The notes under the pieces: generated by a model
What the model was told of the DNA's origin: nothing
Seen by the model: only the letters and a program-made list of their open reading frames with translations
Database searches by the model: none
From: Lachnospiraceae bacterium
GTDB lineage: Bacteria; Bacillota_A; Clostridia; Lachnospirales; Lachnospiraceae
Assembly (NCBI GenBank): GCA_003446335.1
Contig: DMAZ01000155.1
Location: forward strand, 3,905-47,423
Direction of reading: 5' to 3'
Length of the DNA stretch: 43,519 bases
Shown: one piece after another, positions 13,695 to 22,024 of the stretch
How the letters are laid out: every line of letters begins with the position of its first letter
Numbering within the stretch: the first letter of the stretch is position 1
Translations under genes and position numbers: made by a program

Positions 13695-14441
13695 ATGGAT
13701 TTTCATGTACTTACATTATTCCCCGATATGATTAGACAGGGGCTTATGACCAGCATCACCGGCAGGGCGATCGAAGAAGATATTATTCGCCTGAATGCGG
13801 TGAACATTCGCGACTATACGAACAATAAGCATGGGAAAACAGATGATTATCCCTACGGCGGAGGTGCCGGAATGGTCATGCAGGCCCAGCCTGTCTATGA
13901 TGCGTACCGGGCAGTTGCCGACAGTCTCGACTATGAGCCCAGAGTGATTTATCTGACGCCTCAGGGAAAAGTCTTTGACCAACAGGCTGCGAGAGAACTT
14001 GCCATCGAAAAAGGTATCATTTTCCTCTGCGGACATTATGAAGGAATCGATGAGAGAGTCATCGAAGAAATCGTAACAGACGAGTATTCCATCGGTGATT
14101 TTGTTGTCACCGGCGGTGAGATGCCTGCTATGATCATGATCGATGCCATTTCCAGAATGATTCCCGGCGTTCTGCATAATATGGAATCTGCGGAAGATGA
14201 CTCGTTCGGTGACGGTCTTCTTGAATTTCCGCAGTATTCCCGTCCGGAGATATGGAACGGCAAAAGAGTGCCACCGATTCTTCTTTCCGGGGATCATGCG
14301 AAGGTAGATGCATGGAGACGGGAACAGTCCCTGATCCGAACGGCGGAAAGGCGGCCGGATCTGCTTAAAACGGCACATATCAGTCCTAAAGAGCGTAAAT
14401 TCATAGAGGAATATCTATCCGGAAAGGATGAGTTCTCATAA
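13695..14441 (+). CDS. trmD: tRNA (guanine-N1)-methyltransferase TrmD
   Basis: TrmD methylates G37 next to the anticodon of several tRNAs using S-adenosylmethionine and so prevents +1 frameshifting. The 248-residue protein shows the standard start MDFHVLTLFPDM, YGGGAGMVMQ, the trefoil-knot SAM site (YLTPQGKVF, LCGHYEGIDERV, YSIGDFVVTGGE) and the C-terminal tRNA-binding domain with LLSGDHAKVDAWRR. The start ATG 13695 is five bases after AGGAGA; an upstream in-frame extension would lie inside rimM without homology. Confidence 0.96.
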   Translation: MDFHVLTLFPDMIRQGLMTSITGRAIEEDIIRLNAVNIRDYTNNKHGKTDDYPYGGGAGMVMQAQPVYDAYRAVADSLDYEPRVIYLTPQGKVFDQQAARELAIEKGIIFLCGHYEGIDERVIEEIVTDEYSIGDFVVTGGEMPAMIMIDAISRMIPGVLHNMESAEDDSFGDGLLEFPQYSRPEIWNGKRVPPILLSGDHAKVDAWRREQSLIRTAERRPDLLKTAHISPKERKFIEEYLSGKDEFS

Positions 14442-14469
14442 GCAGAACTTAAAATGATAATAACAGGAC

Positions 14470-14498
14470 TTGCACAGTGAAAAAACCTGTTGTATAAT
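14470..14498 (+). promoter_or_regulatory. Promoter of rplS
   Basis: TTGCAC, a 17-bp spacer and TATAAT in the trmD-rplS gap. This gives rplS its own transcript in addition to any read-through from the upstream operon. The expected start near 14505 leaves a leader of about 77 bases. Confidence 0.85.
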
Positions 14499-14516
14499 AT
14501 CATGCGTTGTAAAAAA

Positions 14517-14554
14517 GATGGTCCTCTGTCACGCGGAGACGTGTTAAGAACATC
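14517..14554 (+). promoter_or_regulatory. Probable L19 leader (autoregulatory RNA) before rplS
   Basis: The outer stem gatg / catc (14517-14520 with 14551-14554) encloses a conserved-looking purine/pyrimidine internal loop and an inner stem cacg / cgtg (14530-14533 with 14540-14543). Its position and shape fit the ribosomal-protein L19 leader motif known from Firmicutes, where L19 is thought to control its own mRNA. Assigned by position and general shape, not by a covariance search. Confidence 0.55.
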
Positions 14555-14581
14555 CATTAAATATAAAGGAGAAACTAAAAA

Positions 14582-14929
14582 ATGAGTGACATTATCAAGA
14601 ACATTGAGAATGCTCAGTTGAAGAGCGAGGTTCCTGTTTTCCATGTAGGCGATACAGTTCGCGTTCATGGTAAGATCAAGGAAGGTAACCGTGAGAGAAT
14701 TCAGATCTTTGAAGGCGTAGTTATGAAGCGTCAGGGCGGCGGAGCCCGCGAGACGTTCACAGTCCGTAAGATCTCCAACGGTATCGGTGTTGAGAAGACA
14801 TGGCCGCTTCATTCCCCGAACGTAGCTGACATCGTTGTTGTCCGCAGAGGTAAGGTAAGAAGAGCGAAACTGAATTATCTCAGACAGCGTACAGGTAAGA
14901 GAGCTAAAGTCAAGGAAATCATTCGCTGA
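14582..14929 (+). CDS. rplS: 50S ribosomal protein L19
   Basis: The 115-residue protein is bL19, located at the 30S-50S interface. Conserved segments are [56 protein letters not shown] and the basic C-terminus [16 protein letters not shown] precedes the ATG. The gene has its own promoter and a terminator behind it, so it can be expressed apart from the trmD operon. Confidence 0.97.
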   Translation: MSDIIKNIENAQLKSEVPVFHVGDTVRVHGKIKEGNRERIQIFEGVVMKRQGGGARETFTVRKISNGIGVEKTWPLHSPNVADIVVVRRGKVRRAKLNYLRQRTGKRAKVKEIIR

Positions 14930-14964
14930 TAAATTCTCGATAAGTTATAAAGTGAGAGTGCAGG

Positions 14965-15000
14965 AAAGGGACAAATACTTCTGGTATCTGTCCCTTTTTT
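14965..15000 (+). terminator. Terminator after rplS
   Basis: aaagggaca-a-atac / gtat-c-tgtcccttt (13 pairs, one A/C mismatch) with loop ttctg, then TTTTTT shared with the 3' arm. Confidence 0.9.
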
Positions 15001-15015
15001 ACAAAGAGGACTGGT

Positions 15016-15600
15016 ATGAAGGTAAAAGAAAGAGAACCGGTCAAACCGGTAAGACGCAGTCTTTGGTACAGCAGGAAAACACGGAACATTACGACCTGGG
15101 TCATTGAGATCGTTATCGTGCTCGCCCTTTCCGCGATTTTTTCCTATGTCTTCTGTTCTTCGGTAACAATTCTTGAAAATTCGATGGACCCGACCCTGCA
15201 GGCGGGCAACCGGGTCTTGATCAATCGGGCCGCCTATACGGTAGGGAAAATAAAACGCGGTGATCTGATTGCCTATTTCAATTCAGAAAGTACAGATTCC
15301 TCCGTACACGTAAAGAGAGTCATCGGTCTTCCCGGTGAAAAAATTCAGATCAAGGACGGACTGATCCTTATAGACGGACAGACATATATTGAAGAGCGGG
15401 CGCTTCCCAGTATGAACAGCGGGGGTCTTGCGGAAAACGGTATCACACTGGGCAATGAAGAGTACTTTGTACTGGGAGATAACCGCAATAACAGCGAGGA
15501 CAGCCGGTTCACGGATGTGGGAAATATACCCGCAAGAGCGGTGCTGGGAAAAGTATGGCTTATCGTTTCACCGTTCTCATCATTCGGTTTTATTGATTAG
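15016..15600 (+). CDS. lepB: Signal peptidase I
   Basis: This membrane serine protease removes signal peptides from exported proteins. The 194-residue protein has one N-terminal transmembrane helix (about 27-48). The catalytic Ser56 is in ENSMDPTL and the general-base Lys100 in HVKRVIGLPGE. Box E is LGDNRNNSEDSR near 155-166. It is of the compact Gram-positive (SipS-like) type. The start ATG 15016 follows AAAGAGGA. It stands just after the rplS terminator and immediately before rbgA, a common Clostridia order. Confidence 0.95.
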   Translation: MKVKEREPVKPVRRSLWYSRKTRNITTWVIEIVIVLALSAIFSYVFCSSVTILENSMDPTLQAGNRVLINRAAYTVGKIKRGDLIAYFNSESTDSSVHVKRVIGLPGEKIQIKDGLILIDGQTYIEERALPSMNSGGLAENGITLGNEEYFVLGDNRNNSEDSRFTDVGNIPARAVLGKVWLIVSPFSSFGFID

Positions 15601-15618
15601 TATAAAGGAGTAATTATT

Positions 15619-16458
15619 TTGGACATTCAATGGTATCCCGGACATATGACGAAGACGATTCGGCAGATGAAAGAAGATATCAAACTTGTCGATCTTGTCA
15701 TAGAAATAACGGACGCACGCATCCCGCTCTCAGCAAGGAACCCGGACATCGATGGACTGGCTGCGGGAAAGGCAAGGATGCTGATCCTGAATAAGGCTGA
15801 TCTCGCCGATGAGACGGAAAGCAGGCGGTGGGTCTCCTACTTTAGAGAGCAGGGAATTACGACAATACTTATGGACGCCCGGGCGAGGGGGAACGTCAAG
15901 GCGATCACTCCCGCCATTTATGAAGCATGCCGGGAAAAAATCGAACGCGATAAAAGGAAAGGAATGAAAGAGAGGCCCATAAGAGCCATGGTGGCCGGAA
16001 TCCCGAATACCGGGAAATCTACTTTCATCAATTCTTTTTCCGGAAAAGCCATGGCCCGGACCGGGAATAAACCCGGTGTCACAAGAGGACACCAGTGGAT
16101 CCGTCTGGGAGGACGTGTCGAATTACTGGATACTCCCGGGCTGTTATGGCCCAAATTTAATGACCCGAAGGTAGGCGAAAATATCGCGCTGATCGGATCG
16201 ATCAATGATCAGATCCTGGACCAGGGAGAACTGGCTGTTACTTTGATAGAGAGACTCAGAAAAGAATACCCGGGTATCCTGGCGGAACGGTACGGAATAG
16301 AAGAGGAAGGTACCCCGGCAGAAATACTGGAAAGGATCGGAACAAGGAGAGGATGTCTGAAAAAAGGCGGTATCATAGACTATGACCGTGTGTCATCCAT
16401 TCTTCTGGATGAGTTCCGATCGGGCGCGCTTGGCAGAATAACGCTCGAGAAGGCATGA
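15619..16458 (+). CDS. rbgA: Ribosome biogenesis GTPase RbgA (YlqF)
   Basis: RbgA is needed for late assembly of the 50S subunit. It is a circularly permuted GTPase: G4 NKAD (58-61) precedes G1 GIPNTGKST (127-135) and G3 DTPG (171-174), with the C-terminal ANTAR-like domain after about 190. The start is TTG 15619, eight bases after AAAGGAG. It is fixed by the conserved opening DIQWYPGHM, since the next ATG lies within that motif. The length of 279 residues is normal. It is followed closely by rnhB, as in many Firmicutes. Confidence 0.95.
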   Translation: MDIQWYPGHMTKTIRQMKEDIKLVDLVIEITDARIPLSARNPDIDGLAAGKARMLILNKADLADETESRRWVSYFREQGITTILMDARARGNVKAITPAIYEACREKIERDKRKGMKERPIRAMVAGIPNTGKSTFINSFSGKAMARTGNKPGVTRGHQWIRLGGRVELLDTPGLLWPKFNDPKVGENIALIGSINDQILDQGELAVTLIERLRKEYPGILAERYGIEEEGTPAEILERIGTRRGCLKKGGIIDYDRVSSILLDEFRSGALGRITLEKA

Positions 16459-16473
16459 TGGAAGGTGAGCTAT

Positions 16474-17163
16474 TTGACCGAAAAGCAGCTAAAAAAACAG
16501 CAGGAAAAAGAAGCCAGACAGGCGGAACGGCTCAGAAAAGAGATAGAACGGACCGAAAGTATGATGGTCTTCGAACATAAATTTGCTGATCGAGGGTATC
16601 TGTGCGGAATCGATGAGGTCGGACGGGGACCGCTTTCGGGCCCGGTGGTGGCCTGTGCCGTGATCCTTCCGACAGACCATCGGATCCTGTATATTAATGA
16701 TTCGAAAAAACTTTCCGAAAAAAAACGAGAGGAATTATATGATGTCATCATGGAGGAAGCGACAGCTGTCGGAATCGGCATGGCACCGCCTTCAAGGATT
16801 GATGAGATCAATATTCTTCAGGCCACATACGAAGCGATGCGGGAGGCGATAAGCAGACTCTCCGTAACACCGGACCTGCTTCTGAACGATGCGGTCACGA
16901 TCCCGGGGGTATCTATTCCTCAGGTGCCGATCGTGGGAGGAGACAGAAAGAGCGTTTCCATTGCGGCGGCGAGCATTGTAGCAAAGGTCACCAGGGATCG
17001 TATGATGAAAGAATATGAAGAGATGTTCCCCGGATATAAATTTGCGAAGAACAAAGGGTACGGGACCGCGGAGCACATTGCGGCACTGAAAGAGCTTGGA
17101 CCGTGCCCGATCCACAGAAGGTCCTTTATCGGTCACTTTGTCGATACAGACTCTGAGAAGTGA
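16474..17163 (+). CDS. rnhB: Ribonuclease HII
   Basis: RNase HII cuts the RNA strand of RNA-DNA hybrids and single ribonucleotides in DNA. Motifs are GIDEVGRGPLSGPV with the first two acidic residues, NDSKKLSEKKREEL, LLNDAV, DRKSVSIAAASIVAKVTRD and KNKGYGTAEHIAAL. About 35 charged, coiled residues precede the catalytic domain. The start is uncertain: TTG 16474 lies eight bases after GGAAGG, while GTG 16465 overlaps that site and would add three residues. Either way the gene begins within about 15 bases of the rbgA stop, and its own stop overlaps the start of yraN. Confidence 0.94.
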   Translation: MTEKQLKKQQEKEARQAERLRKEIERTESMMVFEHKFADRGYLCGIDEVGRGPLSGPVVACAVILPTDHRILYINDSKKLSEKKREELYDVIMEEATAVGIGMAPPSRIDEINILQATYEAMREAISRLSVTPDLLLNDAVTIPGVSIPQVPIVGGDRKSVSIAAASIVAKVTRDRMMKEYEEMFPGYKFAKNKGYGTAEHIAALKELGPCPIHRRSFIGHFVDTDSEK

Positions 17164-17543
17164 TGGCACATACAGCAGGTAAAACACTTATGAATAAGCG
17201 TGCAGTAGGATCTGATTACGAGGAGAAAGCCTGTGAGTTCCTTCAGACTCAGGGCTTTTCTGTTTTGGAGAGAAATTTCCGATGTCGCAGAGGTGAAATC
17301 GATATCATAGCGAGAGAAGGAAAGTATCTTGTTTTTGTGGAAGTAAAATACCGGACGACCCGATCACAGGGAGAACCTGAAGCGGCAGTTGATTTTCGTA
17401 AACAGAGAAGAATATCCCGTGTAGCCCTCTATTACCTGACGGTGAGGGGCTACCCGGAGACGACGTCCTGCAGATTTGACGTTGTGGGTGTGGATCCGGA
17501 CGGATTTTCACTTATCAGAAATGCATTTGATTATATACCCTGA
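17163..17543 (+). CDS. yraN: YraN family protein (UPF0102), endonuclease-like fold
   Basis: The roughly 126-residue protein matches the UPF0102/YraN family: G-DYEEKACEFLQTQGFSVLE, NFRCRRGEIDIIAREG, LVFVEVKYR and a C-terminal FDVVGV. The Glu-Asp-Glu-x-Lys layout (GEID and FVEVK) is that of restriction-endonuclease-like nucleases. The biological role of the family is not established. The ATG at 17163 overlaps the rnhB stop (TGATG). A second ATG at 17190 starts right before the conserved domain and may be the real start; neither has a strong Shine-Dalgarno. The rnhB-yraN pairing is widespread. Confidence 0.92.
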   Translation: MAHTAGKTLMNKRAVGSDYEEKACEFLQTQGFSVLERNFRCRRGEIDIIAREGKYLVFVEVKYRTTRSQGEPEAAVDFRKQRRISRVALYYLTVRGYPETTSCRFDVVGVDPDGFSLIRNAFDYIP

Positions 17544-17642
17544 TGGACTGCCCGGATATGTCCAGGCAATATCATCTTTGACCGGTAATGGGGATGACCT
17601 TGATCCTTCCACTTACCTGCATCACTAAGAATGAAAGGAGAG

Positions 17643-17660
17643 ACCGGTCGATCGACCGGT
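17643..17660 (+). other. 18-bp perfect palindrome between Shine-Dalgarno and start of pgeF
   Basis: ACCGGTCGATCGACCGGT is perfectly self-complementary. In RNA it gives a 7-bp stem with loop GAUC. AAAGGAG lies just before it (17634-17640) and the likely pgeF ATG 10 bases after it. It could act on translation or be a protein-binding site. Confidence 0.75.
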
Positions 17661-17670
17661 GACAGGGCAG

Positions 17671-18513
17671 ATGAGCAGAATACCTGAATTTCACTGGCAT
17701 AGCAATGATGAAGCTAAGTTGAATGTACACGAAAAGGACGGTGTGGTATGGCTTTCCTATCCTTCGCTCGATGAGATGGACTGGCTCCTGAATGCCTTCT
17801 CGACGAGGATAGGCGGTGTCAGCACCGGACATCTATCCTCCATGAATCTGTCATTCACCCAAGAGAAGAATGCCTGGAACGTGCGCGAGAATTTCAGACG
17901 CTTCGGAGAAGCGGTCGGTTTCCGCACAGACCAGCTTATTCTTTCAGACCAGACTCATACAACGAATGTCGTGCGCGTCGGAGCCGGAGATCGCGGAAGA
18001 GGCATTCTGAGAGACCGGGACTGGAAAGATGTGGATGGATTTATTACGAATGACCCCGGATGCGTTCTTTCCACTTTTTATGCGGATTGTGTTCCCCTCT
18101 TTTTTGCGGATCCCGTACACCGTGCGATCGGACTCTCCCACTCGGGATGGAAAGGGACCGCGGCGGGTATCGGCAAGGTAACGATACAGGCCATGGCGCG
18201 TGAATTCGGTACAGATCCCGCGGATCTTATCTGCGCGGTCGGACCGTCGATCTGCAGTGAATGCTATGAGATCGGCGAAGACGTAGCCGTTCATTTTGCC
18301 TCCGAATTCCTGAAAAAGTCTGAGATTCGGGAAGGCAAGTATTACCTGGATCTCTGGGCAGCCAATAAAGCGATTTTGATGGACGCGGGTGTGAAAGAAG
18401 AAAATATCACACTTCCGAATCTATGTACAGCATGCAATTCGGAAGTGTTATTCTCGCACAGAGCCACCGGCGGAAAAAGAGGGAATCTCGGGGCGTTCCT
18501 GATGATACGTTGA
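17671..18513 (+). CDS. pgeF: Peptidoglycan editing factor PgeF (YfiH/laccase-domain family)
   Basis: The family (PF02578, formerly 'polyphenol oxidase') includes E. coli PgeF, which hydrolyses wrongly inserted L-Ser from peptidoglycan precursors; other members act on purine nucleosides. The approximately 280-residue protein has the conserved metal/catalytic residues in QTHTTNVVRV, YADCVPLFF and HSGWKGTAAG, plus VGPSICSECYEIG and the C-terminal SHRATGGKRGN. The start is not certain. ATG 17671 has AGGG close before it, while GTG 17659 is inside an 18-bp palindrome. AAAGGAG at 17634-17640 would be well placed only if that palindrome folds out. Confidence 0.88.
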   Translation: MSRIPEFHWHSNDEAKLNVHEKDGVVWLSYPSLDEMDWLLNAFSTRIGGVSTGHLSSMNLSFTQEKNAWNVRENFRRFGEAVGFRTDQLILSDQTHTTNVVRVGAGDRGRGILRDRDWKDVDGFITNDPGCVLSTFYADCVPLFFADPVHRAIGLSHSGWKGTAAGIGKVTIQAMAREFGTDPADLICAVGPSICSECYEIGEDVAVHFASEFLKKSEIREGKYYLDLWAANKAILMDAGVKEENITLPNLCTACNSEVLFSHRATGGKRGNLGAFLMIR

Positions 18514-18521
18514 GACTCCTC

Positions 18522-18550
18522 TTTACAAATATAGATTGAAATGCTATTAT
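18522..18550 (+). promoter_or_regulatory. Promoter of leuS
   Basis: TTTACA, a 17-bp spacer and TATTAT just after pgeF. The expected transcript has a leader of about 48 bases, too short for a T-box. Confidence 0.8.
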
Positions 18551-18604
18551 TTTTTACAGATTTTTTATAAATGCTGAACTAAAATTGGAGCAGGTGAGGT
18601 TATC

Positions 18605-21004
18605 ATGAAATATAATTTCAGACATATTGAGCAGAAATGGCAGAATGCCTGGGAAGAGGCAGGCATTTTTGAGGCACAGGACAACTCTGACAAGCCGAAA
18701 TTTTACGGTCTTGTTGAGTTCCCGTATCCGTCCGGCGCAGGCATGCATGTCGGACATATAAAGGCCTATTCCGGACTTGAAATTGTAGCCCGCAAGCGCC
18801 GTATGCAGGGATATAATGTTCTTTTCCCGATCGGATTCGACGCATTCGGCCTTCCTGCCGAGAATTACGCAATCAAGACCAACACACATCCGCGCATTGT
18901 CACAGACAGGAATATCAAGCACTTCTCAGAGCAGCTTAAGCGCGTGGGATTCTCGTTCGACTGGAGCCGTGTGATCGATACGACCGATGAAGACTACTAT
19001 AAATGGACCCAGTGGATCTTCCTGAAACTTTTTGAGAATGATCTTGCTTATCGCGATAAGACGCTGGTCAATTACTGCCCGTCCTGTAAAGTCGTTCTTT
19101 CGAATGAGGACAGTCAGAACGGCAAATGCGACATCTGCGGCAGTGATGTCATCCAGAAGGAAAAAGAGGTCTGGTATCTCCGTATCACGAAATACGCGGA
19201 TAAGCTTCTTGAAGGCCTTGAGACAGTCGATTTCCCGGAAGCGGTCCGTATCCAGGAAGAAAACTGGATCGGTAAATCCGAAGGTGCATTTGTCAATTTC
19301 ACGATTGACGGCGAGGATGAACAGCTTCGGATCTATACAACGAGACCGGATACTCTGTTCGGTGTAACGTTCATGGTCATCGCTCCGGAACATCCGCTCA
19401 TTGATAAGTTTGCCGATAAGATCACCAACATGGATGCCATCTCAAGCTATCGCGATGAGTGCCAGAAGAAGAGCGAGTTCGAGCGCGTCAACCTCGTGAA
19501 GGACAAGACCGGTGTTCGTATCGAGGGAATCGAGGCCGTCAACCCGGTCAACGGAAAGAAGATTCCTCTTTTCATAGCTGACTACGTCATGATGGGATAC
19601 GGAACCGGTGCGATCATGGCTGTTCCGGGCCACGATCAGCGTGACTATGATTTTGCGAAGGCATTCGGTCTCGATATCATAGAAGTAATCAAAGGCGGCG
19701 ATATGGCTGTCGAGGCTTATACAGGCGACGGCGAGATGGTCAACTCCGACTTCCTGAATGGTTATACCAATAAGAAGGATTCCATCAGGCGCATGATCGA
19801 GTTCCTTGAAGAAAAAGGGATCGGCGAAGCGGGTGTCCAGTATAAAATGAAGGACTGGGCGTTCAACCGTCAGAGATACTGGGGCGAACCGATACCGATC
19901 ATTCACTGCCCGAATTGCGGCATGGTCGGTGTTCCTTATGAAGAACTTCCATTAAGACTTCCGGAAGTAGAGCAGTTCATGCCGGGTGAGGACGGACAGT
20001 CTCCGCTTGCCAAGATCGACAGTTTCGTGAACTGCACATGCCCGAAATGCGGAGGCGCCGCTAAACGTGAGACAGATACAATGCCGCAGTGGGCAGGATC
20101 TTCCTGGTATTATCTGCGTTACATTGATCCGAAAAACGACAAGGCTCTTGCGGATATGGACAAGCTGAAATACTGGATGAATGTTGACTGGTATAACGGC
20201 GGTATGGAACATGTCACGCGCCATATGATCTACTCAAGATTCTGGCATCATTTCCTGTATGACATCGGTGCCGTAAATACTTTTGAGCCGTATGCGAAAA
20301 GAACTGCCCAGGGTCTGGTACTCGGACCGGACAATCAGAAAATGAGTAAGTCCAAGGGCAATGTCGTCGATCCGATCGAAGTCGTTGAGGAGTTCGGAGC
20401 AGATACGCTGCGTACATATGTCCTCTTTATGGGTGACTACGGCGCATCGTCTCCGTGGAACGAAAGTTCCGTGCGCGGCTGTAAGAGATTCCTTGATCGT
20501 GTGGCACGTCTGGCTGACAACCTTCAGGATGGCGATGCAGCTTCTCTTGAAAGCAAACTGCACAAGACTATCCGCAAGGTGACGAACGATATTGAAGATA
20601 TGAAATTCAATACGGCCATTGCAGCGCTTATGTCTCTGCTGAACGATTTTGAAGCTGAGAAGAGTGTCGGAAAAGACCAGTATATCGCTTTCCTGAAACT
20701 GCTCAATCCGTTCGCTCCGCATCTGACAGAGGAAATCTGGCAGTATCTCGGCGGCAAAGGATTCCTGTCCGTCTCTGCATGGCCGGAATATGATGAGGCC
20801 AAGACCATAGACGCGACCGTTGAGATCAGTGTCCAGGTCAACGGAAAGCCGCGCGAAGTCCTTCGTATCGCAGTGGATGCCGATCAGGAAGCAGCTGAAA
20901 AGGCAGGGCTTGCGCTCGGAAAGATCGCTAAGCTGGTAGAAGGCAAGAGAATAGTCAAGGTCATTTACAGAGCGGGGAAGATCCTTAACTTTGTCGCGAA
21001 GTAA
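18605..21004 (+). CDS. leuS: Leucyl-tRNA synthetase
   Basis: This class I synthetase charges tRNA-Leu. The 799-residue protein has the HIGH motif as HVGH (48-51), a Zn-binding CPSC...CDIC pair in the first insertion, and the CP1 editing domain (about 215-400, with TTRPDTLFG and GAIMAVPGHDQRD). A second CPNC...CPKC zinc pair (about 438-483), the leucine-specific region, KMSKS (579-583) and the C-terminal anticodon-binding and tail domains follow. The length is normal for the bacterial type. It is transcribed alone, between its own promoter and a terminator. GGAGCAGGTGAGG precedes the ATG. Confidence 0.98.
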   Translation: MKYNFRHIEQKWQNAWEEAGIFEAQDNSDKPKFYGLVEFPYPSGAGMHVGHIKAYSGLEIVARKRRMQGYNVLFPIGFDAFGLPAENYAIKTNTHPRIVTDRNIKHFSEQLKRVGFSFDWSRVIDTTDEDYYKWTQWIFLKLFENDLAYRDKTLVNYCPSCKVVLSNEDSQNGKCDICGSDVIQKEKEVWYLRITKYADKLLEGLETVDFPEAVRIQEENWIGKSEGAFVNFTIDGEDEQLRIYTTRPDTLFGVTFMVIAPEHPLIDKFADKITNMDAISSYRDECQKKSEFERVNLVKDKTGVRIEGIEAVNPVNGKKIPLFIADYVMMGYGTGAIMAVPGHDQRDYDFAKAFGLDIIEVIKGGDMAVEAYTGDGEMVNSDFLNGYTNKKDSIRRMIEFLEEKGIGEAGVQYKMKDWAFNRQRYWGEPIPIIHCPNCGMVGVPYEELPLRLPEVEQFMPGEDGQSPLAKIDSFVNCTCPKCGGAAKRETDTMPQWAGSSWYYLRYIDPKNDKALADMDKLKYWMNVDWYNGGMEHVTRHMIYSRFWHHFLYDIGAVNTFEPYAKRTAQGLVLGPDNQKMSKSKGNVVDPIEVVEEFGADTLRTYVLFMGDYGASSPWNESSVRGCKRFLDRVARLADNLQDGDAASLESKLHKTIRKVTNDIEDMKFNTAIAALMSLLNDFEAEKSVGKDQYIAFLKLLNPFAPHLTEEIWQYLGGKGFLSVSAWPEYDEAKTIDATVEISVQVNGKPREVLRIAVDADQEAAEKAGLALGKIAKLVEGKRIVKVIYRAGKILNFVAK

Positions 21005-21035
21005 TTCCTGACACAATTCATATACAGAAGAAACG

Positions 21036-21070
21036 AGGCTGCAGATGATTTTGAGTCTGCAGCCTTTTAT
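21036..21070 (+). terminator. Terminator after leuS
   Basis: aggctgcaga / tctgcagcct is a perfect 10-bp stem with a 10-base loop, followed by TTTTATT. Confidence 0.92.
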
Positions 21071-21091
21071 TACTTTAAACGGAAGATAGCT

Positions 21092-21979
21092 ATGGAGAGC
21101 AGTATTAAAAGAATAAACAGGATCAGGGGAATTATCCACATACTTCTGGCAGCCTTCGGATTTGCCATGATGTCTTTTTTCGTTCGTCTGGCGGGTGACC
21201 TGCCGACGATGGAGAAGGCTTTTTTCCGAAATATTGTGGCAGCGCTGGTTGCACTCTTTCTTTTGCTGAAGAACGGCAGGGGAGTCAGAGGACTCCGGAT
21301 CCATGAAGGATGTTTACCTGTCCTGATCAGTCGAAGTGTAATGGGGACTCTGGGTATTATCTGCAATTTCTGGGCAATAAGCCATATGGCGATCGCGGAC
21401 GCCAATATCCTGAACAAGATTTCTCCTTTTGCAGCAATCATCATGAGTATTTTCATTATAGGGGAGATACCGGACAGGTTCGAGATATTCACAGTCATCG
21501 CAGCTTTTACGGGTGCGGCCTTTATTGTGAAACCGGGTGCGGGGATCGCATCCTTCCCGGCCCTGGTCGGTCTGGCCGGAGGGATCTGTGCAGGAACCGC
21601 CTACACATTTGTCCGAAAACTGGGAATGCTCGGGGAGAAGAAGGAGGTCATTGTCCTGTTCTTCTCATCGTTCTCATCCCTTATATGTCTTCTTTTTATG
21701 ATCGGTCAGTTCGAACCCATGAGCCTCAGGCAGCTCCTTATCCTTCTCATGGCCGGAATATCCGCATCGGTCGGACAGCTGAATGTGACAGCTGCCTATA
21801 CCTACGCACCGGCCAGAGAAATCTCCGTATTTGACTATACTCAGGTCCTTTTTGCCGCATTGCTCGGATTTCTGTTCTTCGGAGAAATTCCGGACGTCGG
21901 CAGCTGGATCGGATATGTGATCATAATCGGAACAGCTGTGGTCATGTGGCGAAGGAACCTGAGACTGCCGCAAAACTGA
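21092..21979 (+). CDS. EamA/DMT-superfamily transporter (10 membrane helices)
   Basis: The 295-residue, very hydrophobic protein is built as two EamA repeats of five helices (about 13-142 and 154-288). The second of each pair of segments ends in a typical glutamate loop (IGEIPD in repeat 1, FGEIPD in repeat 2). Drug/metabolite transporters of this type export amino acids, nucleosides or other metabolites; the substrate cannot be told from sequence. The ATG is preceded by GGAAGA. It has no neighbour in an operon: leuS is closed by a terminator upstream and rqcH converges downstream. Confidence 0.88.
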   Translation: MESSIKRINRIRGIIHILLAAFGFAMMSFFVRLAGDLPTMEKAFFRNIVAALVALFLLLKNGRGVRGLRIHEGCLPVLISRSVMGTLGIICNFWAISHMAIADANILNKISPFAAIIMSIFIIGEIPDRFEIFTVIAAFTGAAFIVKPGAGIASFPALVGLAGGICAGTAYTFVRKLGMLGEKKEVIVLFFSSFSSLICLLFMIGQFEPMSLRQLLILLMAGISASVGQLNVTAAYTYAPAREISVFDYTQVLFAALLGFLFFGEIPDVGSWIGYVIIIGTAVVMWRRNLRLPQN

Positions 21980-22003
21980 AACAGGATCTTTGCGTTGTTT
22001 CAG
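21976..22003 (-). terminator. Terminator between the EamA gene and rqcH, stronger for rqcH
   Basis: ctgaaaca / tgtttcag (8-bp stem, 12-base loop). Read on the minus strand it is followed by TTTTG, fitting the end of rqcH. On the plus strand there is no T run, though the EamA stop codon is inside the stem. Confidence 0.6.
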
Positions 22004-22024
22004 AGCTGCCGTGATGTACCGGAG

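Noticed and set aside
18514..18604. Possible T-box riboswitch before leuS
   Set aside because: Only 90 bases separate pgeF and leuS, and a good promoter takes up part of them. No T-box sequence or specifier stem is visible.
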